NCBI GenBank assembly: GCA_900768805.1
Contig: CAAGEF010000167.1
Span: forward strand, 1-22,779
DNA from: Clostridia bacterium
GTDB lineage: Bacteria; Bacillota; Clostridia; TANB77; CAG-508
DNA: 22,779 nucleotides
Direction of reading: 5' to 3'
Shown: in pieces, positions 7,409-14,347 of the stretch
Numbering within the stretch: position 1 is the stretch's first letter
Layout of the letters: every line of letters starts with the position of its first letter
Notes under the pieces: generated by a model
The model's database searches: none
What the model saw: the letters and a program-made list of their open reading frames with translations, nothing else
What the model was told of the DNA's origin: nothing
Translations under genes and position numbers: made by a program

Positions 7409-8017
7409 CTACAAATTATTTATAAATTCAACTATTTTAAATTTAAATTTAATATCATCAGAAGATGAAGTTATTAAATTAAATTCTTCTGAATCCAATT
7501 CAGCTTCTAATGCTTCAATATTTTCTTTATCAACTATCCCAGATGAAATATCAACGAAACAAAGCGGTGGAAATAAACTGCACCACCAGTTTTGACCTTT
7601 TGCTTCTCCAATCTCGATTTTTATTCCATCATAAAAACCTGCAGGTAGTGAAATATTTCCATAATATTTAGTAGGAAAATAAAAGTTTCCTATTTGTATA
7701 TTAACTGAATAATCATATCCATTATTATATATTGTTTGTTCTGCAATTTTGTAAAATTCAGATAAATTATTTTGTACATAATTTAAAGCTTCTTGTTTAT
7801 TTTTAAAATCTTGATTATTCATATATTTAATTATGTTATCACGAACTTTTAATTTCAATTCTTGGTCTTTTTCAGAATCGCTATTTGCAAGTATATGAAG
7901 TCTAAAAAAATTATCAGATAAATTTGAAGAAACTGCGTTGGTATAATTAGTTGTTATACAAAATAAGAAAATAACAAAAAGTATAAATAAAGTAAAACTT
8001 GTTAAAATTTTTTTCAT
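7409..8017 (-). CDS. spoIIR: Stage II sporulation protein R
   Basis: SpoIIR is the forespore-made signalling protein that crosses into the intermembrane space and triggers SpoIIGA to process pro-sigma-E in the mother cell. The 202-residue product has an N-terminal signal or anchor segment (1-28). It then shows family signatures: RLHILANSDSEKDQELKLKV (39-58), FPTKYYGNISLPAG (114-127) and NWWCSLFPPLCF (143-154). Its presence is good evidence that the host lineage forms endospores. The start is the ATG preceded by AAAGGA on the minus strand. Transcription by sigma-F would be expected, but I could not find a convincing sigma-F promoter in the 197 bases upstream. No strong terminator separates it from the murA promoter. 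Confidence 0.93.
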   Translation of the reverse strand: MKKILTSFTLFILFVIFLFCITTNYTNAVSSNLSDNFFRLHILANSDSEKDQELKLKVRDNIIKYMNNQDFKNKQEALNYVQNNLSEFYKIAEQTIYNNGYDYSVNIQIGNFYFPTKYYGNISLPAGFYDGIKIEIGEAKGQNWWCSLFPPLCFVDISSGIVDKENIEALEAELDSEEFNLITSSSDDIKFKFKIVEFINNL

Positions 8018-8153
8018 AAAACAATCCTTTCCATAAATGTTTTTTTTAGTATTAGTAAAATTTTATTTATTATTCATTTTTTTGGAATTTTTTATTTTTT
8101 TCTTCATGTTCAAAAATTGAAAATTTATGTCGAAATAAGGAGTACGAAATAAA

Positions 8154-8182
8154 TTGACCAATTATTTTTATAATGTTAAAAT
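8154..8182 (+). promoter_or_regulatory. Sigma-A-type promoter of the 150-residue protein gene
   Basis: TTGACC (8154-8159), 17 bases, TAAAAT (8177-8182). A TATAAT at 8169-8174 is also present but only 9 bases from the TTGACC, so it is not paired with it. Confidence 0.5.
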
Positions 8183-8214
8183 AATTTTCGTAAAATCATT
8201 TAGGAGGAAAATAT

Positions 8215-8667
8215 ATGTATAATTCATTAGAAAAAGTTTGCAGTTTTTATGCTAGTGAATTGCATCTTACAACAATACTTATGCAATACATATATGAAAA
8301 AACAAAAGAAGGAAGAAAAATACTAAATGTTTTAGAAAGAGATTTATTAAAAGAAGCGGAATCGGTTTTAGAATTATTTAATTGTAAGAAAGCATTAAAA
8401 GCAGATATTAAAAATATTGGTTGGAATAAAGCAGATAAAGAATTCATAGATAAATTAGAAAAATCATATAATGAAGATATAATTATAATAGCAGGAAGTC
8501 AAAATTTTGTTGAAAAGGTTAAAGATAAATTACCTAAAAACAATAATACTGTTATAGATTGTTATGAACTTTTAGAAAATGCAAATGATGCTATGGAGGT
8601 TTTAGATAATCATGATTATATCTTAATGACAGATGGAATAAAAAAAATAAATGAAGTTTTTGCGTAA
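8215..8667 (+). CDS. Conserved-looking cytoplasmic protein of unknown function
   Basis: A 150-residue protein without signal peptide or membrane segment; I do not recognise its family. Residues 1-85 look mainly helical and charged, beginning with a SLEKVCSFYASELHLTTILM segment. Residues about 88-150 look like an alpha/beta half: a hydrophobic strand (DIIIIAGS), a helix, another strand (NTVIDCYELLE), and a final YILMTDGIKKI segment. The layout resembles a helical part joined to a small Rossmann-like part, with no catalytic motif visible. AGGAGG lies 7 bases before the ATG, and a good promoter is upstream. It is divergent from spoIIR and precedes the UDP-sugar enzyme gene, which has its own promoter, so operon partners give no hint. 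Confidence 0.8.
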   Translation: MYNSLEKVCSFYASELHLTTILMQYIYEKTKEGRKILNVLERDLLKEAESVLELFNCKKALKADIKNIGWNKADKEFIDKLEKSYNEDIIIIAGSQNFVEKVKDKLPKNNNTVIDCYELLENANDAMEVLDNHDYILMTDGIKKINEVFA

Positions 8668-8709
8668 ATATTAATAATAAAAGCACTTTGGATTTTAAAT
8701 TTCTTATTG

Positions 8710-8739
8710 TTGACTAAATAAAAAAAAGTGGTATATAAT
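8710..8739 (+). promoter_or_regulatory. Sigma-A-type promoter of the pyrophosphorylase-mutase gene
   Basis: TTGACT (8710-8715), 18 bases, TATAAT (8734-8739). The 78-base leader contains two small hairpins, AGTTTT-GT-AAAACT near 8762-8775 and CTAAT-TAAAT-ATTAG near 8774-8789, which share bases and may be mutually exclusive. Confidence 0.6.
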
Positions 8740-8823
8740 ATATAAGAATTTGGGTTCATACAGTTTTGTAAAACTAATTAAATATTAGTAAAATAAAAGT
8801 TTAGAAGGGAGTGCTTTTAGATA

Positions 8824-11823
8824 ATGGATAATGGAAAATTATCAAACTTAAGAAAAAAATTAGAAGAATTCGGTCAAGAACATTTATTGCTTTTTTATGA
8901 TAAAATGAATGAGAATCAAAAAAAGCAGTTGATAGAACAAATAGAAAATATCGATTTAAATTTAATGAAGGAATTATATGAGAGTACAACAAAACCTCTT
9001 GATTTAACTAATGTTGTTGTTGAACCTATAGAGCATATTGAAAAATCAAAAATGCCTTTTACAGAAAGAATGGCATATGAAGAAAAAGGAATAGAAGCTA
9101 TCAAAGATCATAAATTTGCAGTAGTAACAATGGCTGGTGGTCAAGGAACAAGATTAGGTCACAATGGTCCAAAAGGAACTTTTGACTTAGGTTTAGAATC
9201 ACATAAATCAATTTTTGAAATATTATGTGATACAATGAAAGAAGCTTGGAAAAAATATGATACAGTTGTACCATGGTATTTAATGACAAGTAGAGAAAAT
9301 AATGATGCAACAGTTAAATTTTTTGAAGAACATGATTATTTTGGATATCCAAAAGATGCCGTGAAGTTTTTCAAACAAGGTGAATTACCAATGATTGATA
9401 CTGATGGAAAGATATTATTAGATGAAAACGGAATGGTAAAAGAAGCATCAAATGGTCATGGTGGAACTTTAGAATCAATGGATAAATGCAAAGTAATTGA
9501 TGAAATGAAAAAAGCTGGAATAGAATGGGTTTTTATTAGTGGTGTTGACAATGTTCTTGCTAAACTGGTAGATCCATTATTACTAGGAATGTCTATAGAT
9601 AATAAAGTTCTAGGTGCAGTTAAATCAGTTGAAAAAACTGATCCAAAAGAAAGAGTTGGAGTTTTTTGTAGAAAAAATAAGAGAGTTGGGGTTGTTGAAT
9701 ATACCGAGATATCAGAAGAAATGGCTAATATGAGAGATGATTACGGTTCTTTGGTATATGGAGATTTAAATGCAGTTTTCCATTTATATAACATAAAAGC
9801 TCTAGAGAAAGTTTCAAACTTAAAACTACCATATCATACAGCATTTAAAAAAGCAAAATACATAAATCAAGAAGGAAAATTAGTAATACCAGAAAAACCA
9901 AATGCATACAAATTTGAAATGTTTATATTTGATTCATTTGAAATGTTAGATGAAGTATTAGTTTTAAGAGTAAAAAGAGAAGAAGAATTTGCACCAGTAA
10001 AAAATGCAGAAGGCTCTGATAGTCCTGAAACCGCAAGAAAATTATATAAAGACTACTTTGCAAAAGTAGAATATATGAACAGATATAATGATTGGTGTAC
10101 AAATCAGGTATTTGATGAAGAGGTTCGTGAAGAATTATTGAGAATTTCAGGAAGAGATGCTGAAATTAAAGATAGATTTTATAAAGATTTAGAGTTTGGA
10201 ACAGCTGGAATGAGAGGTGTTATTGGAAATGGTTCAAATAGAATGAACAGATATACAGTAACAAAAGCTACTCAAGGTTTAGCTAACTATATTCTAAATC
10301 AAGGAGGAGAAGAAAGAGGAGTTGTAATTGCGTATGACTCTAGAAATATGTCTCCTGAATTTAGTGAAGAAACAGCATTATGTTTAAATGCAAATGGAAT
10401 AAAAACTTATATATTTGATGGATTAAGACCAGTTCCAGAATTATCTTTTGCAGTAAGAGAATTAGGTTGTATTGCTGGAATAATGATTACAGCTAGCCAT
10501 AATCCACCAGAATATAACGGATATAAGGTTTATTGGGAGGATGGAGCTCAAATAGTTGCACCTCACGATAAAAAAATAATTGAAGAGGTTAATAAAATAA
10601 ATAATTATGCTTCAGTTAGAAAAATAAGTAAGGCAGAAGCTCTAAGCAAAAAATTATATAATGTAGTAGGTCCTGCTTTAGATAAATTATATATAAGAGC
10701 AATAGAGAAACAAGTATTAAATCCAGATATAATAAAAGAAATTGGAAAAGACTTAAAAATTGTTTATACTCCATTACATGGAACTGGAAATAAACCTGTT
10801 CAAACTGTTTTAGAAGATTTAGGCTTTAAAAATGTATATGTAGTTCCAGAACAAGAATTACCAAATGGATATTTCCCTACAGTAGATTATCCAAATCCAG
10901 AAGATGCAAAAGCTTTTGAAATGGCTTTAAAATTAGCTAAAAAAGTTGATGCTGATATTGTTTTGGCAACAGATCCAGATGCAGATAGATTAGGTGTATT
11001 TGCTAAAGATAGTAAAACAGGAGAATATATGCCATATACTGGAAATATGTCTGGTTTACTTATAGCAGAATACATATTATCTCAAAAAAGAGAAAAAGGA
11101 ATTCTTCCAGAAAATGGTGCTTTAATTTCAACAATAGTTTCTTCAAATTTAGCAATGGCAATTGCTGAAGAATATAAAGTTAAATTTATAGAAGTATTAA
11201 CAGGCTTTAAATATATAGGAGAACAAATTAGAAATTTTGAAACAACAGGTGAAAATGAATATTTATTTGGATATGAAGAAAGCTACGGTTGCTTAGTTGG
11301 AACACATGCCAGAGATAAAGATGCAATTACAGCAGTAATGATGCTTTGTGAAGCTGCAGCTTATTATAAAAAACAAGGAATAACTTTATGGGATCAAATG
11401 ATGAATATTTATAAAAAATATGGATTCTATAAAGAAGGTATTTCTACAACAACATTAAAAGGTGCTGATGGTGCAGAAAAAATCAAAGAAATAATGGAAA
11501 GAATTAGAAATAATCCTCCAAAAAAATTAGGCGGATATAAAGTTACAAGAATAAGAGATTATAAATTAAATACAATATTAGATACTAAAACCGGGGAAAC
11601 TACAGAAACAGGATTACCTAATTCAAATGTAGTGTACTTCGATTTAGAAGATAATGCATGGTGTTGTGTAAGACCATCTGGAACAGAACCAAAAGTTAAA
11701 TTCTATATGGGAATAAAAGGAAAAACAATGGAAGATGCAGATGAAAAATTAGCAAAATTAAAAGCTGATGTTTTAAATTTATCTATAGTTCCAGAAAATC
11801 CTAAGAAAAATATAAAATTATAA
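8824..11823 (+). CDS. Fused UDP-sugar pyrophosphorylase and phosphoglucomutase
   Basis: A 999-residue cytoplasmic fusion of two enzymes. The N-terminal part (about 1-415) is a UDPGP-family uridylyltransferase: AGGQGTRLGHNGPKG (104-118) is the nucleotide-binding loop, followed by FISGVDNVL, LPYHTAFKK, NAYKFEMFIFD and EFAPVKNAEG. These resemble eukaryotic-type UDP-GlcNAc pyrophosphorylases (UAP1/AGX). The C-terminal part (about 445-999) is an alpha-D-phosphohexomutase: FGTAGMRG, phosphoserine loop TASHNPPEYNGYK (S558), metal loop DPDADR (717-722), and phosphate-binding PSGTEPK (951-957). Together they could turn hexose-6-phosphate into UDP-hexose (glucose or GlcNAc) in one polypeptide; the substrate is not certain. 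All key motifs are intact in both halves, so neither looks dead. The ATG follows GGGAG by 12 bases, a long spacing, but a TAG directly upstream in frame prevents an earlier start. Confidence 0.92.
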   Translation: MDNGKLSNLRKKLEEFGQEHLLLFYDKMNENQKKQLIEQIENIDLNLMKELYESTTKPLDLTNVVVEPIEHIEKSKMPFTERMAYEEKGIEAIKDHKFAVVTMAGGQGTRLGHNGPKGTFDLGLESHKSIFEILCDTMKEAWKKYDTVVPWYLMTSRENNDATVKFFEEHDYFGYPKDAVKFFKQGELPMIDTDGKILLDENGMVKEASNGHGGTLESMDKCKVIDEMKKAGIEWVFISGVDNVLAKLVDPLLLGMSIDNKVLGAVKSVEKTDPKERVGVFCRKNKRVGVVEYTEISEEMANMRDDYGSLVYGDLNAVFHLYNIKALEKVSNLKLPYHTAFKKAKYINQEGKLVIPEKPNAYKFEMFIFDSFEMLDEVLVLRVKREEEFAPVKNAEGSDSPETARKLYKDYFAKVEYMNRYNDWCTNQVFDEEVREELLRISGRDAEIKDRFYKDLEFGTAGMRGVIGNGSNRMNRYTVTKATQGLANYILNQGGEERGVVIAYDSRNMSPEFSEETALCLNANGIKTYIFDGLRPVPELSFAVRELGCIAGIMITASHNPPEYNGYKVYWEDGAQIVAPHDKKIIEEVNKINNYASVRKISKAEALSKKLYNVVGPALDKLYIRAIEKQVLNPDIIKEIGKDLKIVYTPLHGTGNKPVQTVLEDLGFKNVYVVPEQELPNGYFPTVDYPNPEDAKAFEMALKLAKKVDADIVLATDPDADRLGVFAKDSKTGEYMPYTGNMSGLLIAEYILSQKREKGILPENGALISTIVSSNLAMAIAEEYKVKFIEVLTGFKYIGEQIRNFETTGENEYLFGYEESYGCLVGTHARDKDAITAVMMLCEAAAYYKKQGITLWDQMMNIYKKYGFYKEGISTTTLKGADGAEKIKEIMERIRNNPPKKLGGYKVTRIRDYKLNTILDTKTGETTETGLPNSNVVYFDLEDNAWCCVRPSGTEPKVKFYMGIKGKTMEDADEKLAKLKADVLNLSIVPENPKKNIKL

Positions 11824-11850
11824 TATAACTAAGTATTTGAAAAAAAGGAA

Positions 11851-11885
11851 AAAAGAGGTAACTTTGAAAAGTTACTTCTTTTTTT
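11851..11885 (+). terminator. Terminator of the pyrophosphorylase-mutase gene
   Basis: A long stem, AAAAGAGGTAACTT (11851-11864) with AAGTTACTTCTTTT (11869-11882), containing one G-T pair, a TGAA loop and a T-run at the 3' end. Confidence 0.88.
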
Positions 11886-11953
11886 CATATAATTAGGTAA
11901 ATACAATTAAATTTTTATGAAAAATATTTAGGGATTTTTGACTATTAAAACAC

Positions 11954-11982
11954 TTGTAAAAAAAATATATTATAGGTATACT
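11954..11982 (+). promoter_or_regulatory. Sigma-A-type promoter of the surface protein-sortase operon
   Basis: TTGTAA (11954-11959), 17 bases, TATACT (11977-11982). A TTGACT box lies at 11938-11943, 33 bases before the -10. That is loosely like the other surface genes, but no TCCGTA box is present. Confidence 0.6.
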
Positions 11983-12013
11983 ATAAATAAAATTGAATAT
12001 GGAGGAGATAATA

Positions 12014-13480
12014 ATGAACAACTCAAAAGATGAAAGTTCACAAAAAAGTACAGGAATTTTTATTTGCATATTTTTAGTGTTAATTATAGTTTCTAGTACT
12101 TTATTAGTATTAGGGATACGTGAAAATACAATTACAAAGGTTTCAATGGTTAATAAAACAGAATATTTAAAAGAGAAGGTAGAAGAATCAGAAGGAAAAG
12201 TAATTGTAAATTATGTTGATGAAAAAGGTAATGAAATAATAGAGAGTAAGACAATTACTGGAAAAGTCGGAGAAGAATATGATATTGATTTAGTAAAAGC
12301 AGAAGGATATATTTTAGAGAATGTTCCAGTAAACAAGAGTGGAAACTTTGATTTTAATGATCAAGAGGTTAATTTTGTCTATACTAAAGATAATACAACA
12401 GTTGCTACGGATTCAACTGGAAAAGCAGTTACAGTTACAGTTTATAAAAATAAACATGAAGATTTAACTGAGTATAAAGCAAGAATAAAAACAGTTAATA
12501 AAAAAGGTGAAGTAATAAAAGGGGCTAGTTATAAAGTTACTAATTCAAATTCACAGGTAGTTAAAACAGGAACTGATGTTACTGGAAATTTCTTAATTGG
12601 AAGTTTTGTAATTAATAAAGAAGGGACAAGTCAATACAAAATTATAGAAACAAATTCTCAAGAGGGGTATGAAAAATTAAGTGATAGTATTACCTTATCA
12701 GTTATAAAATCATTAGAGCCAGGCTCAACAGATGTTTATACAGCGACTGCACAAATTACAGATATGGAAAATGTAAAAATAGATGTTGATAAAGATAGTA
12801 AAGAATTTATTATTACTATTGAAAAAGATATAGAGAAAATAGTAACACCAGAACCTACACCGGATCCTACACCAGATCCTAAGCCAACACCAGAACCTAC
12901 ACCAGAGCCAACAAAAGTTTTTGATTTAGAGATTGAAAAAGCAATAAAAAATGTTACTGTTAAAGTTAATGGTAGTGAAAAATTGATAGAAAAGAAATCT
13001 AAAGATAGTTTAGTAAAGGTGGATGTACCTAAAGAAAAATTAAATGAAACAGAATTAATTATAGTTTATACAATAGATATAAAAAATGTTGGTGAAGTTC
13101 CTGGATATGCAACATGTATAACAGATAATATTCCAACTGGAATGACTTTAGTTGAAAATGAAGAATGGAAACTTAGTGATTCGATAGCAACAAATACAAC
13201 TTATGATTCAAAAGTAATAAATCCAGGTGAAACAATTTCTTCTGATATTACATTAAGAATGAAACTTTCAGAAGAAAATGTAGGAACTAAAGAAAATGAA
13301 GCTATAATTACAACATATTATAATAATTTAGGATTAAAGGATAATACACCAGATAATAGTGCAAAAGAGCCTTTATTAGTAACAATTAAAACTGGTAAAA
13401 AAGCTGTTATTACAGTATCTGCATTAATTGCTTTATCATCATTTGTAGGATTGGTATATAAAATAAAAGAAAATGATTAA
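12014..13480 (+). CDS. MucBP/Cna-B/DUF11-type surface protein
   Basis: Surface protein of 488 residues. In order: N-terminal membrane segment or uncleaved signal (14-35); a MucBP-like domain (62-124, with GKVIVNYVDEKGNEI and an EGYIL segment); a Cna-B/SpaA-like domain (about 155-252, with KGEVIKGASYKV, TGNFLIGSF and YKIIETN); a Pro-Thr-Glu/Asp linker (278-300); a DUF11-type domain (about 302-455, with YTIDIKNVGEVPGYATCITD); then VTIKTG (456-461) before a hydrophobic helix (464-482) and a short charged tail. The C-terminus looks like a non-canonical sortase signal. The next gene, overlapping by 8 bases, is a sortase, which suggests substrate and enzyme. The start is ATG at 12014, with GGAGGA 7 bases upstream; a TTG at 11993 in the same frame lies upstream of that ribosome site and is not needed. 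Confidence 0.82.
   Translation: MNNSKDESSQKSTGIFICIFLVLIIVSSTLLVLGIRENTITKVSMVNKTEYLKEKVEESEGKVIVNYVDEKGNEIIESKTITGKVGEEYDIDLVKAEGYILENVPVNKSGNFDFNDQEVNFVYTKDNTTVATDSTGKAVTVTVYKNKHEDLTEYKARIKTVNKKGEVIKGASYKVTNSNSQVVKTGTDVTGNFLIGSFVINKEGTSQYKIIETNSQEGYEKLSDSITLSVIKSLEPGSTDVYTATAQITDMENVKIDVDKDSKEFIITIEKDIEKIVTPEPTPDPTPDPKPTPEPTPEPTKVFDLEIEKAIKNVTVKVNGSEKLIEKKSKDSLVKVDVPKEKLNETELIIVYTIDIKNVGEVPGYATCITDNIPTGMTLVENEEWKLSDSIATNTTYDSKVINPGETISSDITLRMKLSEENVGTKENEAIITTYYNNLGLKDNTPDNSAKEPLLVTIKTGKKAVITVSALIALSSFVGLVYKIKEND
12847..12912 (+). repeat. Pro-Thr-Glu/Asp linker repeat
   Basis: Imperfect repeats of a 12-base unit of the type ACACCAGAACCT encode alternating P-T-P-E-P and P-T-P-D-P units. The tract is visibly richer in C and G than its surroundings. 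It likely forms a stiff wall-spanning linker. Confidence 0.75.
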
Positions 13481-14106
13481 AAAAATATTAACAATTATAT
13501 TTATTGTTGGAATAATATGTGTGATTGGAATAGGATTTTACTTAGGGGATCAAAGGTTTGAAGATTATAAAACAAATAGTGATGCTAAAAAGTTTTTAGA
13601 AGATTTTGATAAAAAAATTGCTGAAAAGACGAATATAGAAGTGGGACAAGAGGATATAATTATAGAAAATAATGATGAATTTGAATTAAATTATAAAGGC
13701 TATAATGTTAGCGGAAAATTAGAAATTCCAAAGCTTGAAGTTAAATATCCAATTCTGTCTGAAATGACTGACAGCAGAGCATTAGATGTTTCTATTTGTA
13801 TTCAATATTTTTCAGAGCGGTGCTAATTTGAATTATCCTGGAAATACAGTTATTATAGGGCATAATTATAGAAATGGTTTATTTTTCGGTGATAATGATA
13901 AATTAGATATAAATGATTCTGTATTTATAACAGATGTTAAAACAGGAAGTAAAGTAGAGTATAAAATATACAAAAAGTTTATTACAGCAGAAGAGGATAC
14001 TTCGTTTTATAATAGAAATACAGATGGAAATAAAGAAATTACATTGGTAACATGTAAAAAGAATGATAATTCATATAGATTAGTTTTATTGGCTAGAGAA
14101 ATATAA
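13473..14106 (+). pseudogene. Class D-like sortase, frameshifted
   Basis: A sortase split into two frames. The first part (13473-13826) has an N-terminal membrane segment and GKLEIPKLEVKYPIL, then SRALDVSICIQYF, and hits a stop. The second frame (to 14106) continues with SGANLNYPGNTVIIGHN (catalytic His codon at 13861), KEITLVTC (catalytic Cys codon at 14053) and the active-site Arg at 14077. Removing one T from the T5 run at 13808-13812 restores a 210-residue sortase of normal length with ICIQYFQSGANLNYPGN. So one extra base is present relative to an intact gene. The gene starts 8 bases inside the preceding surface protein gene. A genuine inactivation, phase variation at the T-run, or a sequencing error are all possible. 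The class assignment is tentative. Confidence 0.85.
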
Positions 14107-14123
14107 ATTTCTCTAGTCTTTTT
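14093..14123 (+). terminator. Terminator of the sortase operon
   Basis: CTAGAGAAAT (14093-14102) pairs perfectly with ATTTCTCTAG (14107-14116), followed by a T-rich run. The sortase stop codon TAA (14104-14106) is in the four-base loop. Confidence 0.85.
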
Positions 14124-14199
14124 TTCTATAAAAAATAAAAATTTTTAAAAACGTAGGTATTCCGTAATAAAATGCTAATATATAAGAACTTTTAAGGAA

Positions 14200-14221
14200 A
14201 AAAGATATATAAAAGATATAT
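14200..14221 (+). repeat. Tandem 11-base repeat upstream of the giant gene
   Basis: AAAAGATATAT occurs twice head to tail (14200-14210 and 14211-14221), just upstream of the TCCGTA box at 14240. It may be incidental in AT-rich DNA. Confidence 0.4.
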
Positions 14222-14239
14222 TTCTAAGAGTTTAGAAAA

Positions 14240-14325
14240 TCCGTAAGTTATAAGTAGAATTCGCTTAAAATAGCAGTGTTGACTATTTATATTATTTAGT
14301 AGAAAATTTGGATAGATTGTATAAA
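14240..14325 (+). promoter_or_regulatory. Promoter with TCCGTA and GTTGAC boxes, giant protein gene
   Basis: TCCGTA (14240-14245), 33 bases, TTGACT (14279-14284, preceded by G), a weak -35 region around TAGTAG, then TATAAA (14320-14325). The gap from TCCGTA to the -10 is 74 bases, as in the two other surface genes. A further TCCGTA copy lies at 14161-14166, without a matching -10. Confidence 0.5.
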
Positions 14326-14347
14326 AAAATTTAAGAAAGGAATTGAA

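Noticed and set aside
7395..7595. Possible plus-strand frame over the spoIIR 3' end
   Set aside because: It is antisense to a clearly recognised SpoIIR, has no ribosome site and shows no protein-like composition.
8018..8120. Sigma-F promoter for spoIIR
   Set aside because: It is expected from SpoIIR biology, but no box pair resembling the sigma-F consensus could be found at correct spacing by eye.
8746..8823. Riboswitch or T-box in the leader of the pyrophosphorylase-mutase gene
   Set aside because: Only two short AT-rich hairpins are visible, with no conserved riboswitch core and no terminator before the start codon.
13800..13826. Programmed -1 ribosomal frameshift in the sortase
   Set aside because: Restoring the sortase needs a +1 shift. 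There is no X-XXY-YYZ site in the right phase, so a single-base insertion is simpler.
13786..14106. Separate gene starting at the ATG at 13786
   Set aside because: The first residues are a shifted reading of the sortase; the remainder is the C-terminal half of the same enzyme and no ribosome site precedes it.
14107..14239. Riboswitch or small RNA upstream of the giant gene
   Set aside because: No c-di-GMP or other known aptamer core is seen and no stable fold; only short repeats and an isolated TCCGTA copy are present.
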